This document shows, piece by piece, positions 56,845-64,000 of a stretch of 64,000 nucleotides of DNA (position 1 is its first letter; every line of letters begins with the position of its first letter). This stretch comes from Streptococcus timonensis (GTDB taxonomy: Bacteria; Bacillota; Bacilli; Lactobacillales; Streptococcaceae), in assembly GCF_900095845.1 (NCBI RefSeq), contig NZ_FMIX01000004.1, forward strand, positions 937,501-1,001,500. The letters are read 5' to 3'. The translations under genes were made by a program, and so were the position numbers. The notes under the pieces are model-generated. The model saw only the letters and a list, made by a program, of their open reading frames with translations. It was not told the origin of the DNA and ran no database searches.

Positions 56845-57774
56845 CTAGTCTAAGATCGTTCCTAGAATCATCTTATTTTGCTCGGATATCTGAAAGTCAT
56901 TCATGAAATAGGGTAAAAAGTCATCAAGCAAGGGATGGCTAAGCCCGTCGATTATGAGGCCTCTTTTCTGGCGTTCTTTTAGTAAAACTAAGATTTCAAT
57001 TGGGAAATATTGCCATAGTAAGGTATTGAATTCAACTAAATGACTATCTTTGGTGTTCGCTAAATGATAATCACACATGGATAAAATTGTTTCTCTAAAA
57101 ACATCAACATCCTCTGAAAAAATAGTTTCCATAACCTGTTTATAGGCATCATTCACATTATGATAAGGGTTTGAGTCCAAGGGTTGATATTTGGCATCAC
57201 CAGCATTCTCCAGTAGGTTAGCAAGTCGATCACCCTTACCATTTCCATAAAGAAAAACAACTAAAGGCAATAAACTCTTGGCTGAAAAGAAAATAACTTT
57301 TTTTCCTTTTTCAACTTGGGCTTCTTTAAAATAGACTAATTTATCAATTAAAAATTCGACATAAGTATCATCCAAATAGGCAAGGGCAAATAAGATATTC
57401 AAACAAATATCTGTATCAAAGTTTGAACCCCCTTTAGCTAAATATTTAGCAGAAGCCATATCTGCCATTACAGAACAAAAACAGCCATTTAGTAAAGATT
57501 GATAGGTTTCAGATGTCTTGTTTTCAATGAACTCAGAAACCAAAGTATATGGTTTAATAGCATGAACCATCCGTACATGTTTATAGGAGTAGGTTTCTGT
57601 TTTCCCGTTTTCCTCCCAATTGATCTCAAGGCTTTTTTTGCCTGCTTTTAATGCTTCTAAAATTGCTTTAGTAGTATAAAGCTGTGCTTTTTCAAGATCA
57701 AAATCTCTCGCCTTTAGTACTTGATTTTTAACGGTTGTTATTTTTCTTTTTTGATTTGAAAGTGTTTTATTCAT
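56845..57774 (-). CDS. Hypothetical protein, large (immunity candidate)
   Basis: 309 residues, the largest gene of the array; soluble and mostly helical. After a basic N-terminus (SNQKRKITTVKNQVLKARDFD) come repeated helical segments such as ICLNILFALAYLDDTYVEFL and SLLPLVVFLYGNG, which recall PoNi or Imm49-type helical immunity proteins. I cannot assign a family with confidence. GAGGT lies four bases before the ATG. Confidence 0.5.
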   Translation of the reverse strand: MNKTLSNQKRKITTVKNQVLKARDFDLEKAQLYTTKAILEALKAGKKSLEINWEENGKTETYSYKHVRMVHAIKPYTLVSEFIENKTSETYQSLLNGCFCSVMADMASAKYLAKGGSNFDTDICLNILFALAYLDDTYVEFLIDKLVYFKEAQVEKGKKVIFFSAKSLLPLVVFLYGNGKGDRLANLLENAGDAKYQPLDSNPYHNVNDAYKQVMETIFSEDVDVFRETILSMCDYHLANTKDSHLVEFNTLLWQYFPIEILVLLKERQKRGLIIDGLSHPLLDDFLPYFMNDFQISEQNKMILGTILD

Positions 57775-57862
57775 ATTGACCTCTAAAATTTTATTTCTTA
57801 CACTAAACTACCGCTATTTTTTGAAGTACATCTCTTCCTGCATTCCTATACTATCCAGTATT

Positions 57863-58261
57863 TCACAAGGAAGAATTGATCCACTTCCCATCATCAAACC
57901 ATTCTTTCTTATTAATCCACCATTTTCCCTTTTGAAACACCATTTGAAAACGATAGAGAGTTTCTATACCAGAACGATTCTCTTTGATGTAGAAATAAGC
58001 TTGATTTCCATTATGCTCTTCAGCAACGATGGGATGTGTTTCTAATTTATAGTCAAACGGAAACCGGACAGATAAAGATACTTCCCTTGCTCTGAGTGTT
58101 TTTTTAGATGTACAAAACTGATTAAAAATAGTAGATAATTCATCCTTCAACATCTCTTTATAAGCTTGGTTTCTTAGGTTCCTAGTGGCTTTTCTTTCCC
58201 AAGAATACATAGCCTGCATAAACTGGAGTAAGGTTTCTTTTGCTAGATTTGTATGGCTCAT
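57863..58261 (-). CDS. NTF2-like fold immunity protein candidate
   Basis: 132 residues. An N-terminal helix (LLQFMQAMYSWERKATRN) is followed by strands and the ending LYRFQMVFQKGKWWINKKEW, the typical final hairpin of NTF2-like proteins where Y-x-F-x-(V/L)-x-x-x-x-G-K-W-x-I recurs. Several toxin immunity families have this fold. A strong AGGAGG precedes the ATG. A remnant of a second copy survives at 54678-54734. Confidence 0.6.
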   Translation of the reverse strand: MSHTNLAKETLLQFMQAMYSWERKATRNLRNQAYKEMLKDELSTIFNQFCTSKKTLRAREVSLSVRFPFDYKLETHPIVAEEHNGNQAYFYIKENRSGIETLYRFQMVFQKGKWWINKKEWFDDGKWINSSL

Positions 58262-58345
58262 ATTTCCTCCTACTTAGACAACGGGACTAATGGTTCGTTT
58301 ATAATGAAGACATAGGTTATAAAAACCTGTATTGAAGACATGTTT

Positions 58346-59086
58346 TTACCCCTCTCGCATGCAAACATGTGGTAACTCACTTCTAAGAAGTTCCCTTTGC
58401 TTTTGATTCGTTCTTCCCGTTGTTAAAAATCGGAGATGTTTCAGACTCTTCAAGTAGTTAACTGTTGATGCGTAGTTAAAAATATTCGTATCGACAAAAT
58501 CCAAAAAACGAAGCTCACTAGAGGACTGGATAAAATCCAATTCTGGTAAATTTTTATTTGCTGTAAATGAAAGATAGAGCAACTGATTTAAATCCCTTAT
58601 AAAATCAAAGTCCGGCAACTTTACACCATAATCAACGTGCAGATAACGCATGCCTTTATGAAAAGAAATGTTCTCTATCGTTTCCAAATTTGTCATAGAA
58701 GAAAGCCCTAAAGCTTTTACACAATCGTTCTGGGGCAAGATGATCTTTCTTACTCTTCTAGCACCAACTAATAAAATTTTTTCTACTTGTTCGTATGTTG
58801 AGAAGTCTAGCACATCAGATTTACTTCCCATCAAGTAAATCACTCTCGTATTGCTAGGTAATGAAAGCTGATTAAAATCCACATCCTTCAGCATATCCTC
58901 TGGGTTTTCAACAATGTACTTTTGTCTTAATAAGCGATTGATATCGATGAATTCTTTATAAGTCAATGTTTCGTCTAATAATGGTGCAATGTCTTCAATA
59001 GAATGTAGAGGATCCATTGCCATTAGATTCTCTCTTTCGGAAAATCCTTTTTTAATGATCTCTAAATATTTATCTAAACTGGTCAT
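58346..59086 (-). CDS. Leucine-rich-repeat-like protein
   Basis: 246 residues from the second ATG (59086), better spaced from GAGGTG. The second half shows irregular LRR-type spacing: LGLSSMTNLETIENIS, MRYLHVDYGVKLPDFDFI, LLYLSFTANKNLPELDFI, LRFLDFVDTNIF, LKHLRFLTTG. It is cytosolic with no signal peptide. LRR proteins occur in immunity banks, where they may bind toxins; the function here is unknown. Confidence 0.6.
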   Translation of the reverse strand: MTSLDKYLEIIKKGFSERENLMAMDPLHSIEDIAPLLDETLTYKEFIDINRLLRQKYIVENPEDMLKDVDFNQLSLPSNTRVIYLMGSKSDVLDFSTYEQVEKILLVGARRVRKIILPQNDCVKALGLSSMTNLETIENISFHKGMRYLHVDYGVKLPDFDFIRDLNQLLYLSFTANKNLPELDFIQSSSELRFLDFVDTNIFNYASTVNYLKSLKHLRFLTTGRTNQKQRELLRSELPHVCMREG

Positions 59087-59247
59087 CATTCACCTCTTTT
59101 CATGAATATCATGCTTCGTTTTCTTTGTTCAACCTATCTATTTTTACAATGACACTTTTACAAGAAGAATAAGCCATTGCTTGTCTCAAAAACTAAAATC
59201 ATGAATCTCAAGAGTATTCTTTTCTATATAAACTTTATCCTGCTTGC

Positions 59248-59937
59248 TCAATCTCGATCAAAGATAACCTTGACTCTAGCTCTACCCGAAGCGTCTAGAT
59301 ATTGCTCCAGTTTCGTAATCGACTCCTCCGAATCAGATAATTGAACAAGCAAATCCCCATTGATAGTCATGACATCCTTTGTCGGTAAAAGCATGAGATT
59401 CTCAACGCTTGGATCATTCACAATCATTAAGGAAGGGGAATAAATACAGCTTGTGGAGAGGTCTAGATTTCCAAATCGCTCCCTAGCAGACACAAAAATA
59501 GATTCCATCCCACCTTGGGCTTTCAGAATAAATTCCCTCTCGAAAAATGCTTCAAAACTGTCGTAGATCTCGATGACATCCATAGTAATCCCATCTAAAT
59601 AATAAACTTGATGACTTTGAATGTTCCCATCCTTCAATCTATAAGCGAATTGATCTCCAATAGCAGACATTCCAAAAAAATAGTAGTCTGATGCATAATC
59701 TCTCCAGACATCTTTCCATAGCTCATCCGAATTCCAAGAGTCCAGCGTGATGGCTTGAGCAGAATCTGTACTAAACAAACGATAATAGCCACCATAAAAT
59801 TCCAAGCCGTTGGTTATGGAGAGCAAATCCAGGTGAGCTTGCGGAAACTGTTTGGCTTTGAGTTTTTCTAGTTCAAGAGCTGAGACCCCACTTTCTTGTA
59901 TGACCAGATCCTCACAACATTTTAAAAAATTCTTCAT
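59248..59937 (-). CDS. SMI1/KNR4-like immunity protein
   Basis: 229 residues. AHLDLLSITNGLEFYGGYYRLF, WRDYASDYYFFGMSAIGDQF and VYYLDGITMDVIEIYDSFEAFFE give the SUKH/DUF1851 order: NG turn, IGDQFAYRL strand, and the closing S-F-x-x-F helix. The C-terminal 70 residues are an extension of unknown role. The ribosome-binding site is weak. Confidence 0.75.
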   Translation of the reverse strand: MKNFLKCCEDLVIQESGVSALELEKLKAKQFPQAHLDLLSITNGLEFYGGYYRLFSTDSAQAITLDSWNSDELWKDVWRDYASDYYFFGMSAIGDQFAYRLKDGNIQSHQVYYLDGITMDVIEIYDSFEAFFEREFILKAQGGMESIFVSARERFGNLDLSTSCIYSPSLMIVNDPSVENLMLLPTKDVMTINGDLLVQLSDSEESITKLEQYLDASGRARVKVIFDRD

Positions 59938-59970
59938 TTCTATTTGCTTCTCATCTCTCTCTATTTGGCT

Positions 59971-60534
59971 TTAACCCAGCATAAATGCTATAAAATCATT
60001 TCGATAGGCTTCAGGAAGTTGCTCCTCGATAATAGCCATAATTCCCTCCAAGAATCCCTCTTTGTAGTCCAATAAATCCTCATCAATGTAGATGTCATTC
60101 TCAAACTTGGTGATTTCTAGCTTTTTCATCTGACTATAGGTAGACAAGAAAGTAGATAAAGAGGGGCTTAAGCTATAGAGCTTAGAATTTCCAGGAATCT
60201 TGCCAAATACAGGACTAAGCTCGCTAGTTAGATCACAAAAGATTGGCTCATCGCCCATCATGTGGGCAAAAATCACATAACTCTCTTTCCAGCTAGGATC
60301 CTGCCATCCTTCTGATGCAGCTTCACATAGAGGGAGAGGAATTAGAGCAAGATCATAGGGAGCTCCTCTAAAATAAGCTTCTTCCTTAAAGCTCAAATGT
60401 TGGTAGAACTCTTTCAATTGACCAGACAAATCTGGCTTTTCGACATGGAGACAGTCACTAGTAAATACAAGCTCTCCTAAGCCCTTGTTTCTATGATAGA
60501 CTTCTACGAATTCCTTCAACAAATTGAACATCAT
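59971..60534 (-). CDS. SUKH-like immunity protein candidate, paralogue of 53034
   Basis: 187 residues. It aligns along its length with the gene at 53034: DLSGQLKEFYQHLSF against DLTGELLDYYQHIVF, PIFCDLTSELSPVFGKIPGN against ILFCDMKDDSSPVYAGSPGD, and SLSPSLSTFLSTY against KLSESLTEFLEFY. Roughly a third of positions agree by eye. GGAG lies seven bases before the first ATG. In both places it stands just downstream of an SMI1/KNR4 gene, so the pair itself seems to be duplicated. Confidence 0.65.
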   Translation of the reverse strand: MMFNLLKEFVEVYHRNKGLGELVFTSDCLHVEKPDLSGQLKEFYQHLSFKEEAYFRGAPYDLALIPLPLCEAASEGWQDPSWKESYVIFAHMMGDEPIFCDLTSELSPVFGKIPGNSKLYSLSPSLSTFLSTYSQMKKLEITKFENDIYIDEDLLDYKEGFLEGIMAIIEEQLPEAYRNDFIAFMLG

Positions 60535-60588
60535 TATTGGACTCCTCTCACATTTTTGAGATTATATTTGGCTATTTACAACTGACGA

Positions 60589-60891
60589 TTACGTATCATT
60601 CTGACCGCTAGCGACAGCCTGAGCCCAAATTCGTTCAAATTCCTCTTGACTAATCCTGATGGAGTCTGATAGATCCAACTCATCTTTTCGACCATCATAG
60701 AGTAGAAACCCTACTTCTGGAACATAATCCTGTAGACAAGAAGAAGCATAAGAGTGCCCATTCAAAACGTTAATTTGTCGACTTGCACGCTGACCAGTAA
60801 ACTCTGTATAAATAACTCCTAGGCCTGACATAAACTCACTATTGCCATAATAATAATATTCTTTTTCACACATTAGAACCACCTTTACCAT
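60589..60891 (-). CDS. Hypothetical protein (immunity candidate)
   Basis: 100 residues from the ATG at 60891 (TTGGAG seven bases upstream); MCEKEYYYYG with AAAGGTGG upstream would give 94. Features are a Tyr-rich start, then GLGVIYTEFTGQRASRQINV and SCLQDYVPEVGFLLYDGRKDELDLSDSI. No family recognised. Its ending (ISQEEFERIWAQAV) is a helix often seen at the end of small immunity proteins. Confidence 0.5.
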   Translation of the reverse strand: MVKVVLMCEKEYYYYGNSEFMSGLGVIYTEFTGQRASRQINVLNGHSYASSCLQDYVPEVGFLLYDGRKDELDLSDSIRISQEEFERIWAQAVASGQNDT

Positions 60892-60971
60892 TTGTCTCTC
60901 CAAGAATGGCATTCTTTCCTATTTGCCTCTTTCATAGACTAATTCAATGTTAAGCTTTCACATTATAGAAT

Positions 60972-61412
60972 CTACGGGTTCTTAGATTTATTCTCCAAGA
61001 CTCTCACTTCTACTTTATCCTCCGCTAAATGGAGATCCAGTACTTTTTCCTGGTCTTGAAAGAAAAGTGTCAGGTCTCTGGTAGAAAATTCAGTAGAATA
61101 AGAGGGCAAAAACTCAACCAAAGACTCCATTTGAAACAAGACGTAAACTGGTAAAAACTCCCAAAAAACTAGGATAAACCGACTGCTATTGCCAACAAGA
61201 CTTTGAATTGACCTACTTAGATCTTTAGTAGTAAGATTGGCAGGAAACTCATAGAGACAAGGAATTGGAGAGTCTATAGGATTCAACTCCCCAGCATACC
61301 AATCAATTTCTTTAGGTTTATCGGTCAGAAAATGGACATCCTTTATCCCCTTCAAATTCTTGATTCGTCTTTCAACTTTTAATAAGGATAATTTCTTTTT
61401 TAACTCACTCAT
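60972..61412 (-). CDS. Hypothetical protein (immunity candidate)
   Basis: 146 residues with a basic helical start (SELKKKLSLLKVERRIKNLKG) and a hydrophobic strand core (SRFILVFWEFLPVYVLFQ) that is probably buried rather than a membrane helix. No family recognised. GGAG lies eight bases before the ATG. It is 13 bases downstream of the gene to its right. Confidence 0.5.
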   Translation of the reverse strand: MSELKKKLSLLKVERRIKNLKGIKDVHFLTDKPKEIDWYAGELNPIDSPIPCLYEFPANLTTKDLSRSIQSLVGNSSRFILVFWEFLPVYVLFQMESLVEFLPSYSTEFSTRDLTLFFQDQEKVLDLHLAEDKVEVRVLENKSKNP

Positions 61413-61425
61413 TGTTCTTGCTCCA

Positions 61426-62226
61426 TCATTCTAAAACAGAAATTCTGCTCACAACCTCATTCTGTTTATCCAACAGATAAAGGAAGTTACCTTTCACTTC
61501 CAGTCTAGCAAGCTTAGCCCCATAGTCCATCTCGTGAGCAGGGCAGGATTGAATCAACTGACGGATGCTCTTATCATTATGCTCTATCTTCCAAAACAAA
61601 TCCACCTTATCAAGCTGATGCTCCACTTGAATGGAATAGGTTGTGAATTGGATCTTCTTCCTTTTCCACTCCCAGCTATTTTCATAATCGTTTTTCTCTA
61701 TTTCATTGACTACATCCTCTATCAAGGAGCAAGGAATGGAGAGCTCCTGAAACACGCGCTTTACCCCTTTTACCAAGGCCTCTATGAGCAGCTTTTTCTG
61801 TTCCAATGGACTCAAGGTTTTATAGCTAGAAAAATCAAATAAGACCTGAACAGTATAGACACCAAGTAGGTTCATGATAGATGGATTGCTAATCGTATCT
61901 ACACATTCTACGATGATTTTCCAACAATCCTTGGTCACAACTGGTTTGAAGAGGCGCTCTACCATAGAGGTCATACATTTGGATTCATATACGAACGCTC
62001 TTCGCAGGTCTTTCCAATTCTGTCGATAGTCCTTAATTCTAGCTTCCTCGTAAGTTAGCGCAGCGGAGTCCATCAGCTCCTCAACCCTCTGTTGATTTTC
62101 CACATAGGGCTTATCTAATTCAAAATACTGTAACTTCATATTCGTGGTCTCGTAGTTTTTTCTTGTAGAAAGGTTTAGCCTTAGGTCAAGGTCTAATGTT
62201 TGTGCTCTTCCTTCACTTTTTCCCAT
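61426..62226 (-). CDS. Hypothetical protein (immunity candidate)
   Basis: 266 residues from the ATG at 62226, with AGGAGGGAG upstream; the frame extends to a TTG at 62313 inside the next gene, which I reject. Mixed helical protein with KLQYFELDKPYVENQQRVEELMD and a long middle helix region (LSPLEQKKLLIEALVKGVKR). A start at MKLQYFEL is possible. Family unknown. Confidence 0.5.
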   Translation of the reverse strand: MGKSEGRAQTLDLDLRLNLSTRKNYETTNMKLQYFELDKPYVENQQRVEELMDSAALTYEEARIKDYRQNWKDLRRAFVYESKCMTSMVERLFKPVVTKDCWKIIVECVDTISNPSIMNLLGVYTVQVLFDFSSYKTLSPLEQKKLLIEALVKGVKRVFQELSIPCSLIEDVVNEIEKNDYENSWEWKRKKIQFTTYSIQVEHQLDKVDLFWKIEHNDKSIRQLIQSCPAHEMDYGAKLARLEVKGNFLYLLDKQNEVVSRISVLE

Positions 62227-62302
62227 AGTCGTGGTCTCCCTCCTAGCAATGGAAGATTTTTTGATCATCCAGAATCTCTGCAAATAAGCTAGGAATACAT
62301 CT

Positions 62303-62692
62303 TTAAGTATCAATCTTCACTGGCCCAATCTCAGCAATTCTAACAAGGTCAGAAGATCCTGATAACATCACATCATTTTGGTTTATAAAATTGAATTCAA
62401 CCTTATTCTCTAAAAAAAGCAGTTCCAGTTGACCATTCACCTTATGAATCCCCTTAGAATAAAAATGGATTTCATCTAAATTAAAAAACTCTAAATTAAT
62501 TTTTATGGCATTAAATGCACTTTTCTGCCACTTTTCAGGGAAATTAGTTGGCAAATCAAATAAATAAAAGACAAGATCTAATTTGTAATCGTAACATAAC
62601 ACAGTATCAAGAAATACATTCTTCAATTCCAAATCACCATCAAATAGATGAATAATCTTTTCCCTGCCCACTGCTTTTTCAAACCATTTCAC
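62303..62692 (-). CDS. Immunity protein 50 (Imm50)-like
   Basis: 129 residues from GTG at 62692 (AAAGGAG eight bases upstream). The order W-F-E-K at the start, LDLVFYLFDLP, NFPEKWQKSAFNAIKINLEFF and a final beta stretch (GSSDLVRIAEIGPV) matches the Imm50 family as I know it: a strand with LPxxxPxKW, then N-x-(V/I)-x-(L/I)-x-L-x-F-F. Imm50 genes accompany polymorphic toxins in contact-dependent and type VII systems. Confidence 0.65.
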   Translation of the reverse strand: MKWFEKAVGREKIIHLFDGDLELKNVFLDTVLCYDYKLDLVFYLFDLPTNFPEKWQKSAFNAIKINLEFFNLDEIHFYSKGIHKVNGQLELLFLENKVEFNFINQNDVMLSGSSDLVRIAEIGPVKIDT

Positions 62693-62766
62693 AAGATGAA
62701 CTCCTTTTTTAAAAATGAATAAAAGTCTTGTTTTTAAGAGTTATTGTTTCGCTCTTTAAGGAGATT

Positions 62767-63393
62767 TTAGAATAGACTGACCCTCCTGCCGTCCTTTCCT
62801 TTTGTAACGTCATTGATTATATCCTTGACGATAGATATATCGAACTGACGGGAAAAGTCTACAATTTTCTGGCGATTCTGTTCTGGATATAAATAAGATG
62901 CAGCTAAAATAAATAAAAATGGATTTATGACTTGACCAATATGCTCAAGATATTTAGGCTGAGTTACATAAGACATAATTTTGTTAAAATCATCATCTTT
63001 CAGCACAATCTTTCTCTGATATATCGCTGCACAGGCACCTGCAGCTTGAGATGAGTTATTCGATTCTAAGGACTCATAAACAAAAGACAAGTTCTCTGTT
63101 TCTGAATTTTCTAGATAAGCAATCGCTACTGCTAGAGAGCGGTAGGTTACGGGTGTTGGAATATCTCTCAGCAGCAACGATTTGAGATAGGGGACTTCTT
63201 CTGTACAATCCGTTGCGGCTATGGCGTAGAGTAAGTACATTTGTGATTCCCATGATTTAGGTTTTTCCATCTCGCCTTCCAAGGCTTGATGCAAAAATGG
63301 TCCATATCCTTTTAGTTTACCCTTTAAAATTTTTTTCGCAGCTTTTTTTATCAAGGGCGTACGTCCTGAAGTTAACTCATCTACATAGTCCAT
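62767..63393 (-). CDS. HEAT-repeat-like protein (immunity candidate)
   Basis: 208 residues, all helical, with repeated 30-40 residue units: QMYLLYAIAATDCTEEVPYL, YRSLAVAIAYLENSETENL, SQAAGACAAIYQRKIVLKDD and NPFLFILAASYLYPEQN. This resembles HEAT/ARM-type immunity proteins. AAAGGAG precedes the ATG. It starts 12 bases after the stop of the Imm26-like gene. Confidence 0.55.
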   Translation of the reverse strand: MDYVDELTSGRTPLIKKAAKKILKGKLKGYGPFLHQALEGEMEKPKSWESQMYLLYAIAATDCTEEVPYLKSLLLRDIPTPVTYRSLAVAIAYLENSETENLSFVYESLESNNSSQAAGACAAIYQRKIVLKDDDFNKIMSYVTQPKYLEHIGQVINPFLFILAASYLYPEQNRQKIVDFSRQFDISIVKDIINDVTKGKDGRRVSLF

Positions 63394-63404
63394 CTCAAAC
63401 TCCT

Positions 63405-63923
63405 TTATTTCATCTGCTTGTCCAGTTCTTCTTCCAATATTCTGTTATAAACTATAGTTCCGACACAGGCTTCCCAGTCTAGATCCTCAACTTCTTCCCT
63501 AGAAAAAATCTTAGGTTCCCGCCTACCATCTAGCCAGACCTTCCCAAATTGAGGACCATTTGGGTCTCCCCACTTAAAGGCTAAATCCTTAAAAGGGCTT
63601 GGATCAAAATCCGCTTGGTGACCAATTATCTGCCAAGACCATACTGGACTTCTGTCAAACAAGGTGTAGGAATCTATAATGATGGGCTTACCTATAAATT
63701 GAGCACGACTTAGCTCCTCAACTGTTATAGTAGGACTTGCTTGAAAGATATCGAAAAATTGAATGACATAACCAACATTCACTTTTCCAAGGATTTGACC
63801 AAATACAAACATTTCCTCCGAAAATTGATAGCAAAAAATATCACCAATTTTAATAAATCGAAGTTTTGTTCTTGGCTTTTCATTCCACTCACGAATTTTT
63901 ATCTGGGGCAATTTTTTCTCCAT
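63405..63923 (-). CDS. Immunity protein 26 (Imm26)-like
   Basis: 172 residues. FIKIGDIFCYQFSEEMFVFGQIL near the start is the characteristic Imm26 strand (K-x-G-D-x-F-x-(I/F)-x-L ... Y-x-(F/Y)-G-(R/Q)-(V/I)), followed by GYVIQFFDIF and a late WLDGRREPKIFSREEVEDL. Imm26 proteins protect against nuclease-type polymorphic toxins. No good ribosome-binding site precedes the ATG. Confidence 0.65.
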   Translation of the reverse strand: MEKKLPQIKIREWNEKPRTKLRFIKIGDIFCYQFSEEMFVFGQILGKVNVGYVIQFFDIFQASPTITVEELSRAQFIGKPIIIDSYTLFDRSPVWSWQIIGHQADFDPSPFKDLAFKWGDPNGPQFGKVWLDGRREPKIFSREEVEDLDWEACVGTIVYNRILEEELDKQMK

Positions 63924-63942
63924 AATGAATTTAATTCTATTC

Positions 63943-63999
63943 CTACTGCTCTTTATTTAAGATATGAAAGAGATCATCTCTTAGAACGATTCCATCGTC
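63943..63999 (-). CDS. 3' end of a further gene (partial)
   Basis: Eighteen codons plus TAG enter from the right edge on the minus strand, reading DDGIVLRDDLFHILNKEQ; the other two frames are closed. Composition and orientation fit another member of the array. Too short to identify. Confidence 0.4.
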   Translation of the reverse strand, partial: DDGIVLRDDLFHILNKEQ

Positions 64000-64000
64000 T

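Noticed and set aside
59090-59247. Short coding-like tail (DKVYIEKNTLEIHDFSF) after the SMI1/KNR4-like gene
   Set aside because: Could be a remnant of another immunity gene, but it is too short and matches nothing else in the window.
52789-63999. Defence system (restriction, abortive infection, retron or CRISPR) in the array
   Set aside because: No nuclease, ATPase, reverse transcriptase, methylase or direct-repeat array is present; the content fits immunity genes instead.

Overview
The window is low-GC Firmicutes DNA and its gene content and order match the Mitis group of Streptococcus. Diagnostic blocks are suf, dnaX, rpsA, pcp, parC/parE, plsY, the BMP nucleoside operon, coaA-rpsT, the deoB/punA/deoD salvage operon, ciaRH and pepN, in the same relative order I recall from S. 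pneumoniae. Three things point to a commensal (S. mitis/oralis-like) rather than a typical pneumococcus: ParC carries Gly52, Asp91 and Asp135; about 4 kb of accessory genes, including an adenylyltransferase-like gene, lies between parE and parC; and a long immunity-gene array follows pepN. No phage, IS transposase, CRISPR array or rRNA was seen.

Layout. 1-145 is the end of a D,D-carboxypeptidase gene. Next come an amino-acid permease, the sufCDSUB iron-sulfur operon, a fRMsr-dnaX-DUF3272 unit, rpsA, two tRNAs (Gln, Tyr), a DUF2969 gene, pcp with a DUF969/DUF979 membrane pair, an orphan peptide-binding lipoprotein, ilvE and parC. 19.4-23.3 kb is a decayed accessory segment with one intact and one truncated adenylyltransferase-like gene, a fic/acetyltransferase deletion scar and small membrane proteins. 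parE and plsY follow, then the nucleoside catabolism and uptake operon (methyltransferase, pdp, deoC, cdd, BMP lipoprotein, ABC ATPase, two permeases). Then come coaA, rpsT, a P-loop kinase-like gene, a sirtuin gene and a second nucleoside operon (rpiA, deoB, DUF1697, punA, ClC channel, deoD). A U32 protein, an HrtAB-like exporter, a small membrane protein, ciaRH and pepN complete the conserved core.

From about 51 kb to the right edge the DNA is accessory. A three-gene unit (Nudix hydrolase, stand-alone PEP-utilizer-type barrel, ASCH protein) is followed by about 11 kb holding some sixteen small, mutually unrelated genes, all on the minus strand. Several resemble immunity proteins of polymorphic toxin systems (SUKH/SMI1-KNR4, Imm50-like, Imm26-like, DUF4304-like, NTF2-like, LRR and HEAT-like), mixed with truncated, frameshifted and remnant copies. 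No toxin gene is visible, so this looks like an orphan immunity bank that extends beyond the window.

At the regulatory level, four genes (fRMsr, plsY, the RsmC-like methyltransferase and the U32 gene) share an extended -10 box 6-7 bases before their ATG with no Shine-Dalgarno sequence, which suggests leaderless mRNAs. The ciaRH promoter has a CiaR-type direct repeat whose upstream half-site and spacer lie in the 3' arm and U-tract of the pepN terminator. Domain names and species inferences come from recognition without database searches; start codons were re-chosen by ribosome-binding site and family length where noted.
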